Shown here: positions 1 to 7,204 of the stretch, one piece after another
How the letters are laid out: every line of letters begins with the position of its first letter
How positions within the stretch are numbered: the stretch's first letter is position 1
DNA from: Candidatus Saccharimonadia bacterium
GTDB lineage: Bacteria > Patescibacteriota > Saccharimonadia > Saccharimonadales > Saccharimonadaceae
Reading direction: 5' to 3'
NCBI GenBank assembly: GCA_023262335.1
Contig: JALRBE010000011.1
Location: 1-30,142, forward strand
DNA length: 30,142 bases
Program-made: the position numbers and the translations under genes
Notes under the pieces: generated by a model
Told to the model about the DNA's origin: nothing
The model's database searches: none
Seen by the model: only the letters and a program-made list of their open reading frames with translations

Positions 1-77
1 CCGGCACCGGCGCTGATTACTGCGCCAAGTACCAAAGGAGCCTGGACGCGTTGCGTCCGCTCGAAAACGTATCCTGA
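1..77 (+). CDS. C-terminal end of an unidentified protein (partial)
   Basis: An open frame enters from the left edge and ends at TGA 75-77, giving about 24 residues that end in LRPLENVS. It stops 40 bases before a HAD hydrolase gene on the same strand that has its own ribosome binding site, so the two probably form one operon. The fragment is too short to assign to a family. In Ter-type stress operons the HAD gene often sits beside phosphoribosyltransferase or ATP-grasp genes, so one of these is possible, but nothing visible here shows it. Confidence 0.4.
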   Translation, partial: GTGADYCAKYQRSLDALRPLENVS

Positions 78-117
78 CCACCCGCCACCCGACTCACGTC
101 ACTAGCGAAAGGCACCC

Positions 118-855
118 ATGACCACGTTCATCGTTCCCGAAGGCGTCAAGGCCATCAACTACGACATCTGGGAGACACTGCTCAAGGGCAACGCGAATTT
201 CACCCGGCCCCGGCTGCGGTTGATCTTCGACGAGCTCGGCTACCACGCCGTGGAGATCGAGGACGCCTACCAGGCGTACAAGATCGCCAACAAGCACTTC
301 AACGACCAGATGGACGAGACCGGCCTGGACTTCGGCATGGACTACCGCCTGGAGATGATGTTCGGCCAGCTCTGCATCGACGCGCCGCGTCCCGACGCAG
401 CCACCATCCGCCACCTGCAGAAGGTGACCGGTGAGCTGCGTCTGCAGGCGGACTACATGCCGTCGCTGATCGAGCCCGACCTCCTGGACACGCTGCACGC
501 GCAGAAGGACGCCGGCCTCAAGCTGGGCATCCTGAGCAACACCGGCATGGAAGACGGACCCTCGGTCCGCCCCATCCTGGAGAAGCTCGGCATCTGGCAG
601 CTCATGGACGCCGCCGTGTTCTCCTCGGAGACCGGTACCGCCAAGCCGAACCCGGAAATCTTCTGGGATTTGGCCGAAGCGCTCGGCCTGGAACCGTACG
701 AGATCCTGCACGTGGGCGACAATCCCACGGCGGACGGCGGCGCGGTGAAGGCCGGCCTGCACTTCGCGCTCTACGCGCGCAGGGGCAGCGACCAGCCGCA
801 CATCGCCACCATGAAGGAGTTGGACGTTCGCACCAACGAGCCGTGCCTCAGCTAA
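118..855 (+). CDS. HAD-superfamily hydrolase (Ter-associated type)
   Basis: This 245-residue protein is a probable cytosolic phosphatase or phosphohydrolase of the haloacid dehalogenase superfamily. All four HAD motifs are visible. Motif I is YDIWET with nucleophile Asp16; the usual second Asp is replaced by Trp, as in the DxY/DxW subgroups. Motif II is ILSNTG, motif III is the Lys of GTAKPNPE, and motif IV is HVGDNPTAD. Start ATG 118 follows GAAAGG at good spacing. A paralogue lies convergently at 1022-1729. HAD enzymes of this kind belong to the biosynthetic module proposed for Ter stress systems (Anantharaman, Iyer and Aravind), which fits the many ter genes that follow. The substrate is unknown. 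The missing second Asp means a phosphatase role cannot be assumed. Confidence 0.85.
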   Translation: MTTFIVPEGVKAINYDIWETLLKGNANFTRPRLRLIFDELGYHAVEIEDAYQAYKIANKHFNDQMDETGLDFGMDYRLEMMFGQLCIDAPRPDAATIRHLQKVTGELRLQADYMPSLIEPDLLDTLHAQKDAGLKLGILSNTGMEDGPSVRPILEKLGIWQLMDAAVFSSETGTAKPNPEIFWDLAEALGLEPYEILHVGDNPTADGGAVKAGLHFALYARRGSDQPHIATMKELDVRTNEPCLS

Positions 856-872
856 CCGGCTAGGCACGAACC

Positions 873-903
873 ACGGCAAGGGCCTCAAAACCCTTGCCGT
901 TTT
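873..903 (+). terminator. Intrinsic terminator after the first HAD gene
   Basis: A perfect 10-bp stem (873-882 with 891-900) with an 8-base loop is followed by TTTT, just after the stop at 855. Confidence 0.85.
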
Positions 904-928
904 CATTTGGCAATTATTTTTGGCAAAG

Positions 929-970
929 TAAAAAGGCCTTACGAATCACTCTTGGTGATTTGTAAGGCCT
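929..970 (-). terminator. Intrinsic terminator after the second HAD gene
   Basis: On the minus strand a long near-perfect stem (970-955 with 949-934) is followed by TTTTT, about 50 bases past the stop of the HAD gene at 1022. Together with 873-903 it insulates the two convergent HAD genes. Confidence 0.8.
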
Positions 971-1021
971 CGCGCGGCCACCTGGGTAAGGCGGCACTGC
1001 GCGTGTCCTCGTTCCAGCCTG

Positions 1022-1729
1022 TTAGGCCGGTGCTTTCGCGAACAGAGGGGTGTCGAACATGTCCCAGTGGGACGCGATGACCGTGTCGCTCGGCTCTTCC
1101 TTGCCGGTGTACAGCAGGGCGTTCAGCCCCGCGTGCGTGGCACCGGCGTAGTCGGCCTTGCGGTTGTCGCCGACGTGCACGATCTCGGCGGCGAATACCT
1201 CGGCGCGCTTGATCAGCTCCACGAAGATCTCCTCGTTGGGCTTGGCCACGCCGACCTCGTCGCTGAACAGCGCGATGTCGATGTACTGCAGCAGACCGCG
1301 GACGGCGAGCAGGTCACGCAGCACCTTGCCGGACGTGATGCCGGTGTTGCTGATGACCGCCGTCATGCGACCTTCGTCCCAGTGACGGACGAACAGATCC
1401 ACGAGGTTCGGCTCCATGAGCGTGGGTGCCAGCTCCAGGTGCGCGTCGTTGACGCTCTCCTCGAGGGAGGCGATCAGGTCGGCACTCGGTTTCGCCAGCC
1501 CCAACTTCGCGGCGGTCAGTTCGATCCGCGGCGCGAAGCCGAACTGCTCGCCGGTCTCGTCCATCTTGGCATCGAGCTCGCTCGACGCTTCCTTGAGCGC
1601 GGCAGCCACGGTGCTGACACAGCGGCTGACGCCCAAGTAGCCTGCGACCAGCTCGGCACGACGCGGCGCGTAGGCCGGGTCGGGCTTGAGCAGCGTACGC
1701 CAGATGTCATAGCTGACGACTGAAATCAT
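1022..1729 (-). CDS. HAD-superfamily hydrolase, paralogue of 118-855
   Basis: This 235-residue HAD-fold protein has the same motif set as the upstream paralogue. Motif I is YDIWRT with nucleophile Asp8 and Trp in place of the second Asp. Motif II is VISNTG, motif III is VGVAKPNEE and motif IV is HVGDNRKAD. ATG 1729 is preceded by AGAGGAA. It is transcribed alone from a TTGTAT/TATAAT promoter at 1781-1809. Keeping two similar but diverged HADs at the edge of a ter island suggests two related substrates or steps rather than a recent duplication. Function beyond phosphate-type hydrolysis is not evident. Confidence 0.85.
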   Translation of the reverse strand: MISVVSYDIWRTLLKPDPAYAPRRAELVAGYLGVSRCVSTVAAALKEASSELDAKMDETGEQFGFAPRIELTAAKLGLAKPSADLIASLEESVNDAHLELAPTLMEPNLVDLFVRHWDEGRMTAVISNTGITSGKVLRDLLAVRGLLQYIDIALFSDEVGVAKPNEEIFVELIKRAEVFAAEIVHVGDNRKADYAGATHAGLNALLYTGKEEPSDTVIASHWDMFDTPLFAKAPA

Positions 1730-1753
1730 GTGTTCCTCTTTCGTAGGACGACG

Positions 1754-1809
1754 ATGCGGGCACTTGTACCCTCATATATTATTATACACTATTTTGAACA
1801 AAAATACAA
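1754..1809 (-). promoter_or_regulatory. Promoter and 5' hairpin of the second HAD gene
   Basis: The -35 TTGTAT (1809-1804), a 17-bp spacer and the -10 TATAAT (1786-1781) place the start near 1775. A stem ATG.GGG/CCC.CAT (1775-1754) begins at that point. Confidence 0.75.
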
Positions 1810-1830
1810 GTATAATCACGTTGCAAAATG

Positions 1831-1868
1831 AAAAACCCCACGAACCGCTCGAAAGCGGCCCGCGGGGC
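1831..1868 (-). terminator. Intrinsic terminator of the terC-like gene
   Basis: On the minus strand a GC-rich stem (CCCCGCG... with ...CGTGGGG, inner CCGCT/AGCGG) with a CGAA-type loop is followed by TTTTT, 35 bases past the stop codon. Confidence 0.85.
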
Positions 1869-1902
1869 TGTTGCTCACCTTACGGTGAGGTCACTCCGTG
1901 GA

Positions 1903-3030
1903 CTACGACACCGATGCCGGCACCACGTCCTCAGACGTGGGCTCGGAATCGTCCTTGTCGTCCTTGGTCAGGTAGCTGTGCAGCGCGGCGGCGCTCAGGA
2001 TCAGCACACCGACCAGGCCGGTGATGATCTCGTTGACGTGCCACCCGATCGAAACGAACAGGATGACAGCCAGCGCACCGATGGCCCAGTGAGCACCGTG
2101 CTCCAAGTACCGGAACGCGTCCAGCGTCTCGCGGCGCACCATGTAGACGGTGATCGAGCGGACGAACATCGCGCCGATGAAGCCGAGGCCCAGCATGATG
2201 ATGATCGGGTCCGCCGTGATGGCGAAAGCACCGATGACACCGTCGAAGCTGAACGACGCGTCCAGGACCTCCAGGTAGAGGAACAGGAAGAACGCCGCCT
2301 TGCCGGTCGCCTTGGCGAGACCCGAGGGTCCGCCGGTCACGTTCTCGACGTGCTCCTCCGCGTGGAAGAGATTACCGAGACCGTCGACGACCAAGTACAG
2401 CACCATGCCGAGGATGCCCGAGACGAGAACCGTCTGCGTGGCCTCCACCGGCGCGATGAAGTAGGCGGTGACGACGAGCAGCACGCTCGCCACGACGACC
2501 TCAGCCATGTCCAGCTTGCCGATCCGAGCGAGGGGTCGCTCGAACCAGGCCAACCAGGTGATTTCCTGCTCCTCCATGATGAAACGGAGGAACAGCATCA
2601 GCAGGAACATGCCACCGAAGGCGGCGATCTGCGGGTGCGCGGCGGTCAGGATCTCTTCGTAGGACTGCTGGCCCGAACCTTCGGCCGGCGGATTCAGCGC
2701 GAGGCTGAACGCGTCGACGGGGTTGAGACCCGCGGTGACCCACACCATGACGAGAGGGAAGATCAACCGCATGCCGAAAACGGCGATGAGGATGCCCACC
2801 GTCAGGAAGATCTTCTGCCAGAATTCCGACATGCGCTTGAGCACGGTCGCGTTGATGACCGCGTTGTCGAACGACAGCGACACCTCCAGGACGCCGAGGA
2901 TCATGCAGAGCACGAACGCATCCCAGCTGCCATAGAGGAACGCCACGAGCAACGAAGCGATCGTCACCAGCACGGAGATTCCGAAGATACGGACGGCCGA
3001 ATTCGGCCCACCGATTACTTTTGCGAGCAT
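1903..3030 (-). CDS. TerC-like integral membrane protein (DUF475 family)
   Basis: This 375-residue polytopic membrane protein has roughly eight to nine hydrophobic helices and an acidic C-terminal tail (KDDKDDSE). It carries the two DUF475/TerC-superfamily signatures, SLSFDNAVIN near the N terminus and LDASFSFDGVIGAF in the second half. Their acidic residues in membrane helices are thought to bind or move metal ions. TerC proteins are the membrane partner of TerD in tellurite/stress systems and are linked to manganese efflux in some bacteria. A GTG in frame lies upstream at 3069, but ATG 3030 is preferred because GGAAGG lies directly upstream of it. It has its own promoter (3088-3116) and lies next to the terD operon. 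Confidence 0.88.
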   Translation of the reverse strand: MLAKVIGGPNSAVRIFGISVLVTIASLLVAFLYGSWDAFVLCMILGVLEVSLSFDNAVINATVLKRMSEFWQKIFLTVGILIAVFGMRLIFPLVMVWVTAGLNPVDAFSLALNPPAEGSGQQSYEEILTAAHPQIAAFGGMFLLMLFLRFIMEEQEITWLAWFERPLARIGKLDMAEVVVASVLLVVTAYFIAPVEATQTVLVSGILGMVLYLVVDGLGNLFHAEEHVENVTGGPSGLAKATGKAAFFLFLYLEVLDASFSFDGVIGAFAITADPIIIMLGLGFIGAMFVRSITVYMVRRETLDAFRYLEHGAHWAIGALAVILFVSIGWHVNEIITGLVGVLILSAAALHSYLTKDDKDDSEPTSEDVVPASVS

Positions 3031-3064
3031 AGCCACCTTCCAAGGGACTAAGGAGTGAACGAAC

Positions 3065-3116
3065 TTCACGTCAATGTGAACTTATTCATAATACAATATA
3101 ATTAGTTAAAAGTCAA
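3065..3116 (-). promoter_or_regulatory. Promoter and 5' hairpin of the terC-like gene
   Basis: The -35 TTGACT (3116-3111), 17-bp spacer and -10 TATTAT (3093-3088) predict a start near 3081. The hairpin TTCAC/GTGAA (3080-3065) begins there. Confidence 0.8.
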
Positions 3117-3129
3117 TAATATTCCAAAA

Positions 3130-3154
3130 GAAAAGGGCAAGCCGAAGCTTGCCC
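3130..3154 (-). terminator. Intrinsic terminator of the terD operon
   Basis: On the minus strand GGGCAAGC, a TTCG tetraloop and GCTTGCCC are followed by TTTTC. It lies 20 bases beyond the last terD stop and just upstream of the terC-like promoter. Confidence 0.9.
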
Positions 3155-3174
3155 CTATAAAACGGACCGAAAGG

Positions 3175-3774
3175 TCAGGCGCCGAAGTCGCGCCGGAGCT
3201 CTTCGAGCTCCTTCTGGTAGCCCGCGCCCACGGCACGGAACTTCCATTCGCCGTTGTGGTCGTAGATCTCACCAAAGGAAACGATCGTCTCCTTGCTGAA
3301 ATCCCGGCCCAGGTCGTAGCGAGCCAGCACGTTGCCGCGACTGTCCATGATGCGAATGAACGCGTTCTGGATGTCGCCGAAGCTCTGGCCCTTGCTCTGT
3401 CCGCGGTAGATATTCACCACGAACAGGACCTTCTTGACGGCCTTGCCGGTCTCCTGCTGCGCCACCTGGCGCAGATTGTTCAGGTCCAGCCTGATTTGCT
3501 CGTCGTCGCCGTCGCCGTCGCCGGTGAGGTTGTCGCCGGTATGAACGACGACCTTGCCGGGTGACTTGAGATTGCGGTACCAGATGAACCACTTCTTGCC
3601 GATCACGCGTTCGTTCTCGTCGAGCACGAACGCCGCGGCGTCGAGGTCGAAACTGCCGCGACCGCCGAGCGGGTCCCAGCCCAATCCAACGGTCACGGAG
3701 TCGAGGCTTCCGCCCACGTCCGCCGCCGCCTTCACGAGGCTGACGTTCTGGCCTTTGACCAACGATATGGTCAT
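3175..3774 (-). CDS. terD: TerD-family calcium-binding stress protein
   Basis: This 199-residue TerD-domain protein is the third gene of the operon running from 5112. The usual landmarks are present: N-terminal SLVKGQNVSL, GLGWD, FDLDAAAF, VVHTGDNLTG followed by the acidic DGDGDDE run, QSFGDIQNAFIRI, and C-terminal EWKFRAVGAGY. The FDLDA and GDN/GDGDDE segments form the paired calcium sites in characterised TerD proteins and look intact. ATG 3774 was chosen over an upstream in-frame start because AAAGGA precedes it and the TerD domain begins there. TerD proteins are cytosolic or membrane-associated and support tellurite, phage or envelope-stress resistance; the ligand sensed is unknown. Confidence 0.92.
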   Translation of the reverse strand: MTISLVKGQNVSLVKAAADVGGSLDSVTVGLGWDPLGGRGSFDLDAAAFVLDENERVIGKKWFIWYRNLKSPGKVVVHTGDNLTGDGDGDDEQIRLDLNNLRQVAQQETGKAVKKVLFVVNIYRGQSKGQSFGDIQNAFIRIMDSRGNVLARYDLGRDFSKETIVSFGEIYDHNGEWKFRAVGAGYQKELEELRRDFGA

Positions 3775-3811
3775 TGCTGTTCCTTTCTTCGAAGGGATAC
3801 TACGGGGTAGG

Positions 3812-4456
3812 TCAGGCGCCGTAAGTACGCGCCAGGTCGCCCAGATGAGCGTTGTGACCGTCGCCAATGGCGGCGAACAGCCACTCGTTGCCCACGCGCC
3901 GCAACTCGCCGAAGGTCACCGCGGTCTTGCCGCCGAACTCCTCGGTGAGGTTGTAGCGGGCCAGCTCGCTGCTGCGATCGTCCAGGATCCGCATGTAGGA
4001 TTCCTTGACGTCGCCGAAACTCTGCCCCTTGAACTTGGCGTTGTAGATGTCGACCACCACGACCACGCGCTGTGCCTCTGCAGGCAGCCGGTCCAGTCGC
4101 ACGACGATCTGCTCGTCGTCCTTCTTGCCGCTGCCGCCGACCAGGTTGTCGCCACTGTGGACGACCTCGCGGTTCGGCGATTCCTTGTGGCCGTAGTACA
4201 CGAACCACTTCTTGCTGAGCACGCGGCCGTCGCTGCCGAGCACGAACACCGACGCGTCGAGATCGAACTCGTACTGCGACGATGCCGCCACGACCGTCTT
4301 GCGCCTGCCAAAGAGGCCGCGTTTCTCGACGGTCCGCGGCTCCGGCCCCTTGGCTTTCCAGCCGAGGCCGATGGTCACCGCGCTGAGCGTGGAGCCCGCG
4401 TCGGCGGCCGCCTTGCTCAAGCTGACTTTGTCGCCCTTCTCGAGGGAGAGTGCCAT
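3812..4456 (-). CDS. TerD-family protein with altered calcium loop and basic insert
   Basis: This 214-residue TerD-domain protein is the middle gene of the operon, 37 bases ahead of the next terD. The SLEKGDKVSL start, GLGW, FDLDASVF and QSFGDVKESYMRI landmarks are present. Two features set it apart. A basic insert of about 18 residues around EKRGLFGRRK follows GLGW. The acidic calcium loop is changed from GDGDDE to GSGKKDDE, which should weaken one metal site. It may be a regulatory or partner subunit for its canonical paralogues, but this is inference. ATG 4456 is preceded by GAAAGG. Confidence 0.9.
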   Translation of the reverse strand: MALSLEKGDKVSLSKAAADAGSTLSAVTIGLGWKAKGPEPRTVEKRGLFGRRKTVVAASSQYEFDLDASVFVLGSDGRVLSKKWFVYYGHKESPNREVVHSGDNLVGGSGKKDDEQIVVRLDRLPAEAQRVVVVVDIYNAKFKGQSFGDVKESYMRILDDRSSELARYNLTEEFGGKTAVTFGELRRVGNEWLFAAIGDGHNAHLGDLARTYGA

Positions 4457-4502
4457 TTTTATTGCCTTTCGTCCGATTTGTAAATGTGCGTCACAGAAAT
4501 TC

Positions 4503-4527
4503 CCGCCCCGGCACTACGCCGGGGCGG
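4503..4527 (-). other. Intergenic hairpin inside the terD operon
   Basis: A perfect 10-bp GC stem (4503-4512 with 4518-4527) lies between the first and second terD genes but has no T-run after it. It fits an RNA-processing or stability element or partial attenuator better than a full terminator. Confidence 0.6.
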
Positions 4528-4539
4528 ACGAGCCGATCG

Positions 4540-5112
4540 TCAGAATTTGATGCCAAACTGCGTGGCGATCTCGAAGAGGCCCCCCGCGTAGGGTTTGCCG
4601 ACGGCCCGGAAGTTCCAGGCGCCGTCCTGCTTGTAGAGCTCGCCGATCAAAACGGCGGTCTCCATGCTGGCCTCGTCGGTCAGGTTGTACCGGACGATCT
4701 CTTCGCCCGTCAGCTCGTTCACCACGCGGATGTACGCGTTGCTGACGTGCCCGAAGTTCTGCCTGCGCACGTCGGCCTTGTGGATCGACACCGTGATGGC
4801 GATCGTATCGATGGCCGGGTGCATCTGCGAGACGTCGACGAGAATCTCCTCGTCGTCGCCGTCGCCGGCACCGGTGGTGTTGTCGCCCATGTGCACGATG
4901 GCGTTGCTCGGGGACTGCAGCTGGTTGTAGAAAACGAACCAGTCCTCACTGATGACCTTGCCGCTCCGCAGCCCGAACGCCGAGGCGTCGAGGTCGAAGT
5001 CGGGGCCGGCACTGCGGTTCTCGTCCCAGCCCAAGCCGACCAGCAGCTTGGACAGCGACTCTCCGGCCTTGGCCAGAGAAGTGGAGCCGCCCTTTTCGAG
5101 GGTGAGAGCCAT
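4540..5112 (-). CDS. terD: TerD-family calcium-binding stress protein
   Basis: This 190-residue TerD protein is the first gene of the three-gene operon. It has the family landmarks SLEKGGSTSL-like start, VGLGWDENR, FDLDASAF, VVHMGDN-type motif, GAGDGDDEE acidic loop, NFGHVSNAYIRV and WNFRAVGKPY. Both calcium-binding segments are intact. ATG 5112 is selected because AGGAAGGA precedes it; an upstream in-frame ATG at 5139 lacks a binding site. It is divergent from the telA operon, with the two -35 boxes only about 20 bases apart, so a shared regulator is possible. Confidence 0.92.
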   Translation of the reverse strand: MALTLEKGGSTSLAKAGESLSKLLVGLGWDENRSAGPDFDLDASAFGLRSGKVISEDWFVFYNQLQSPSNAIVHMGDNTTGAGDGDDEEILVDVSQMHPAIDTIAITVSIHKADVRRQNFGHVSNAYIRVVNELTGEEIVRYNLTDEASMETAVLIGELYKQDGAWNFRAVGKPYAGGLFEIATQFGIKF

Positions 5113-5156
5113 GTACGGTCCTTCCTGTATGTCCAGCAAGCTGGATCTGTGAAGTG

Positions 5157-5211
5157 CGAACCGAGATATTCGATTCTTTTATACCGTAACATCTTTTTGT
5201 TAATAGTGCAA
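5157..5211 (-). promoter_or_regulatory. Promoter and leader of the terD operon
   Basis: The -35 TTGCAC (5211-5206), 17-bp spacer and -10 TACGGT (5188-5183) suggest a start near 5176. A small CGAA/TTCG hairpin (5172-5157) follows, then a second palindrome TCCAGC/GCTGGA at 5145-5132. The -10 is weak. Confidence 0.5.
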
Positions 5212-5230
5212 TATTCCTCAACAATAGCTA

Positions 5231-5313
5231 TTGACGTAATAATGTAAAAGTGATACAGTAATATAAGTTCCAACACGTTCTTTAACCCCTATGACATCCA
5301 AGTTGGAAGGAGG
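5231..5313 (+). promoter_or_regulatory. telA-operon promoter with hairpin against the ribosome site
   Basis: The -35 TTGACG (5231-5236), 17-bp spacer and -10 TACAGT (5254-5259) predict a start near 5266. TTCCAAC (5268-5274) can pair with GTTGGAA (5302-5308), which overlaps the very strong ribosome site GGAAGGAGGT (5304-5313). The start region may therefore be translationally gated. Confidence 0.75.
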
Positions 5314-5318
5314 TCGTC

Positions 5319-5753
5319 ATGGGATTTTTTGACAGGAAAAACCAGAACCCCGGACCCGCGCCGCCGCTGATCAGCGAATCGAAGTACACGCTCGACAAAG
5401 TCGAAGCGTTGCTCGACAAGATCGGCCCGATGCGGCTCTCCGTCAGCGATCCGGCACTCAAGATCATGATCACTCAAATCACGTGGGGCGTCCTCCCGTA
5501 CCTCTCGGCCAAGTCGAGCGGCACGCCGACGGCCGGCGAGATCGCGGAAGTCATGACCGATCTTGACCTGATAGCGAAGACGCTGCAGGGCTATGTCACG
5601 ATCCAGAACAGCCCGCAGGCCAGTCCCGAGGACTTGCTGCGCGGCTACCGGGCAATCGAGACATACGCGAATAAAATCAGCGACGTCCATTCGAACGTCG
5701 CCGCAACGAAAATTTCGTACAACGCACTGACCGATTACCTGACTGGTAATTGA
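5319..5753 (+). CDS. Unknown small protein, partner of TelA
   Basis: This 144-residue soluble protein has no recognised domain. It opens with MGFFDRKNQNPGP, then a proline-rich stretch, then a mainly helical body (YTLDKVEALLDKIG, LDLIAKTLQGYV, LRGYRAIETYANKI). Its stop lies 20 bases before telA, so the two are co-transcribed. In other bacteria telA is commonly preceded by XpaC-type partner genes. This protein is shorter and does not obviously match, so it may be a functional analogue. The ribosome site GGAAGGAGGT is the strongest in the window and is partly sequestered by a leader hairpin. Confidence 0.8.
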   Translation: MGFFDRKNQNPGPAPPLISESKYTLDKVEALLDKIGPMRLSVSDPALKIMITQITWGVLPYLSAKSSGTPTAGEIAEVMTDLDLIAKTLQGYVTIQNSPQASPEDLLRGYRAIETYANKISDVHSNVAATKISYNALTDYLTGN

Positions 5754-5773
5754 CCTTCACCGAAAGGAACAAG

Positions 5774-7036
5774 ATGAGTTCTCTGATCACCGCCCCGACG
5801 CAGGTCGGCGATACGCTGCTCCAGCCCGCCGTTCCGGCTTCCGCGAACGAGACAGCGCTCGAGCTGTACAATCCCGACACCGTCGGCCAGGGCCTGGAAT
5901 TCTACCAGCGCTTTGCCGACAAGGGGAACGCGCAGACCGCGCTCGCCACGGTTGCCCGGCAGGAATTGCCCGGCATGCTGGCGAAGCCCGATTCGATCAT
6001 CGACTACGGCAATGACATCCTGGACGAAGTCGTGGCCGCCACCAAGGCGATCATGGAGTTCACGAAGGGCGTCAAGTTGCCCGACGACGACGAAGCGGCG
6101 CTCCGTCAGCTCAAGGTACAGCTCGGCAAGGTCGGCCAGTACGACATGTCGGTCGCCGAGAACGTCGAGAAGTACCGCAAGATGAAAGAGGGCTTGAAGA
6201 AGCTCCTCGGTAAGGGCAAGGCGAAAGCCTGGTTCGCGGCATTCCAGGCCGACCGCATGTCGCTCGAGAAGCTGACCGATGAAATGGCCGGCGACTTGAT
6301 CACGCGGTCCAAGCATCGTGCCGTCGCCGCCAACCAGACCCGCGGCCTGTTCCAAGCCAACCGCGACTCGCTCGCCCTCATGGAGGAGCGTATCGCAGTA
6401 CTGGAGCAGGCTCGCCTGATGGTTCAGGAGGAGCGCAACAAACTTCCGGCAACGGTCCCCCCGAGCGACCCTCGGGCAGACCAGATCACCGGGATGGAGA
6501 TGGTCCTGCGCATGCTGGACGTCAAGATCACCGGTCTGGCCAGTCGCTGGTACACCGGCGTCGGGCTCGACCCGATGCTGCGTGCCTTGCAGGAACAGCA
6601 GATCATGATGGCGATGAAGCTCCGTGATTCCGGTACCACCGGCATGGAGAAGATCCGCCTGATCTTGGCGCAGTACGCCATGAGTCTGGACCTGCAGAAC
6701 GACGCTGACACCATCACCGCGTTCGAGGATTTCGACAACGCGATGACGCAGAAGATGTTCAAGCAGACGCGCAGCACCATCGGCCAGGTCGCGGGCATCA
6801 CGTCCCGCGCCTCGGTGACCGAAGAGACGATTACCACGATCGCCAACGAGGTCACCGGCATGCTGACCGACGTGCAGGGCGCGTACGCGCAGGCACGACA
6901 GGATCACGCTGCCAAGATGCAGGCGATGATGACCGGTATCCAGATCATGGAATCCGCTCAGACCGCTCCCGTCGACCAGTCGATGGTGCGGTCGGTCGTC
7001 GGCGAGGCGAACAAGTCCCGCTCGTTGCTGGGCTGA
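5774..7036 (+). CDS. telA: TelA-like toxic-anion-resistance protein
   Basis: This 420-residue, almost entirely alpha-helical soluble protein has the layout of the TelA family: long amphipathic helices, a central coiled region (LALMEERIAVLEQARLMVQEE), and no membrane segments or enzymatic motifs. TelA members accompany terD and terC genes and contribute to tellurite and antimicrobial tolerance by an unknown mechanism. The assignment rests on length, composition and position and is less certain than the TerD calls. ATG 5774 follows GAAAGGAAC; the frame also extends to a TTG at 5750 overlapping the previous stop, without a binding site. Confidence 0.7.
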   Translation: MSSLITAPTQVGDTLLQPAVPASANETALELYNPDTVGQGLEFYQRFADKGNAQTALATVARQELPGMLAKPDSIIDYGNDILDEVVAATKAIMEFTKGVKLPDDDEAALRQLKVQLGKVGQYDMSVAENVEKYRKMKEGLKKLLGKGKAKAWFAAFQADRMSLEKLTDEMAGDLITRSKHRAVAANQTRGLFQANRDSLALMEERIAVLEQARLMVQEERNKLPATVPPSDPRADQITGMEMVLRMLDVKITGLASRWYTGVGLDPMLRALQEQQIMMAMKLRDSGTTGMEKIRLILAQYAMSLDLQNDADTITAFEDFDNAMTQKMFKQTRSTIGQVAGITSRASVTEETITTIANEVTGMLTDVQGAYAQARQDHAAKMQAMMTGIQIMESAQTAPVDQSMVRSVVGEANKSRSLLG

Positions 7037-7052
7037 CCTGTCAAACCCCCAT

Positions 7053-7091
7053 GGGGCGCATTCCGAGAGCAATCTCGGGTGCGCCCCTTTT
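7053..7091 (+). terminator. Intrinsic terminator of the telA operon
   Basis: A long stem (GGGGCGCA...CCGAG with CTCGG.TGCGCCCC) is followed by TTTT, 17 bases past the telA stop. Confidence 0.9.
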
Positions 7092-7106
7092 CATTTGGCG
7101 CATTTA

Positions 7107-7166
7107 TTGCAATTATTACGTTTTTCTGGTATAATTATTACAGCCCAGCGGTCTACGGCCGCCTGG
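7107..7166 (+). promoter_or_regulatory. Promoter and 5' hairpin of 7205-8353
   Basis: TTGCAA (7107-7112), a 17-bp spacer and TATAAT (7130-7135) predict a start near 7142. A CCAGCGG/CCGCCTGG stem with one bulge (7145-7166) starts there. Confidence 0.8.
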
Positions 7167-7204
7167 AAGGACTTTCATTTTTTTGACTACCGAAAGGAGA
7201 TGCC

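Noticed and set aside
1828..3051. 407-residue plus-strand ORF
   Set aside because: It is exactly antisense to the terC-like gene, and its His/Asp/Arg-rich translation is typical of a shadow frame.
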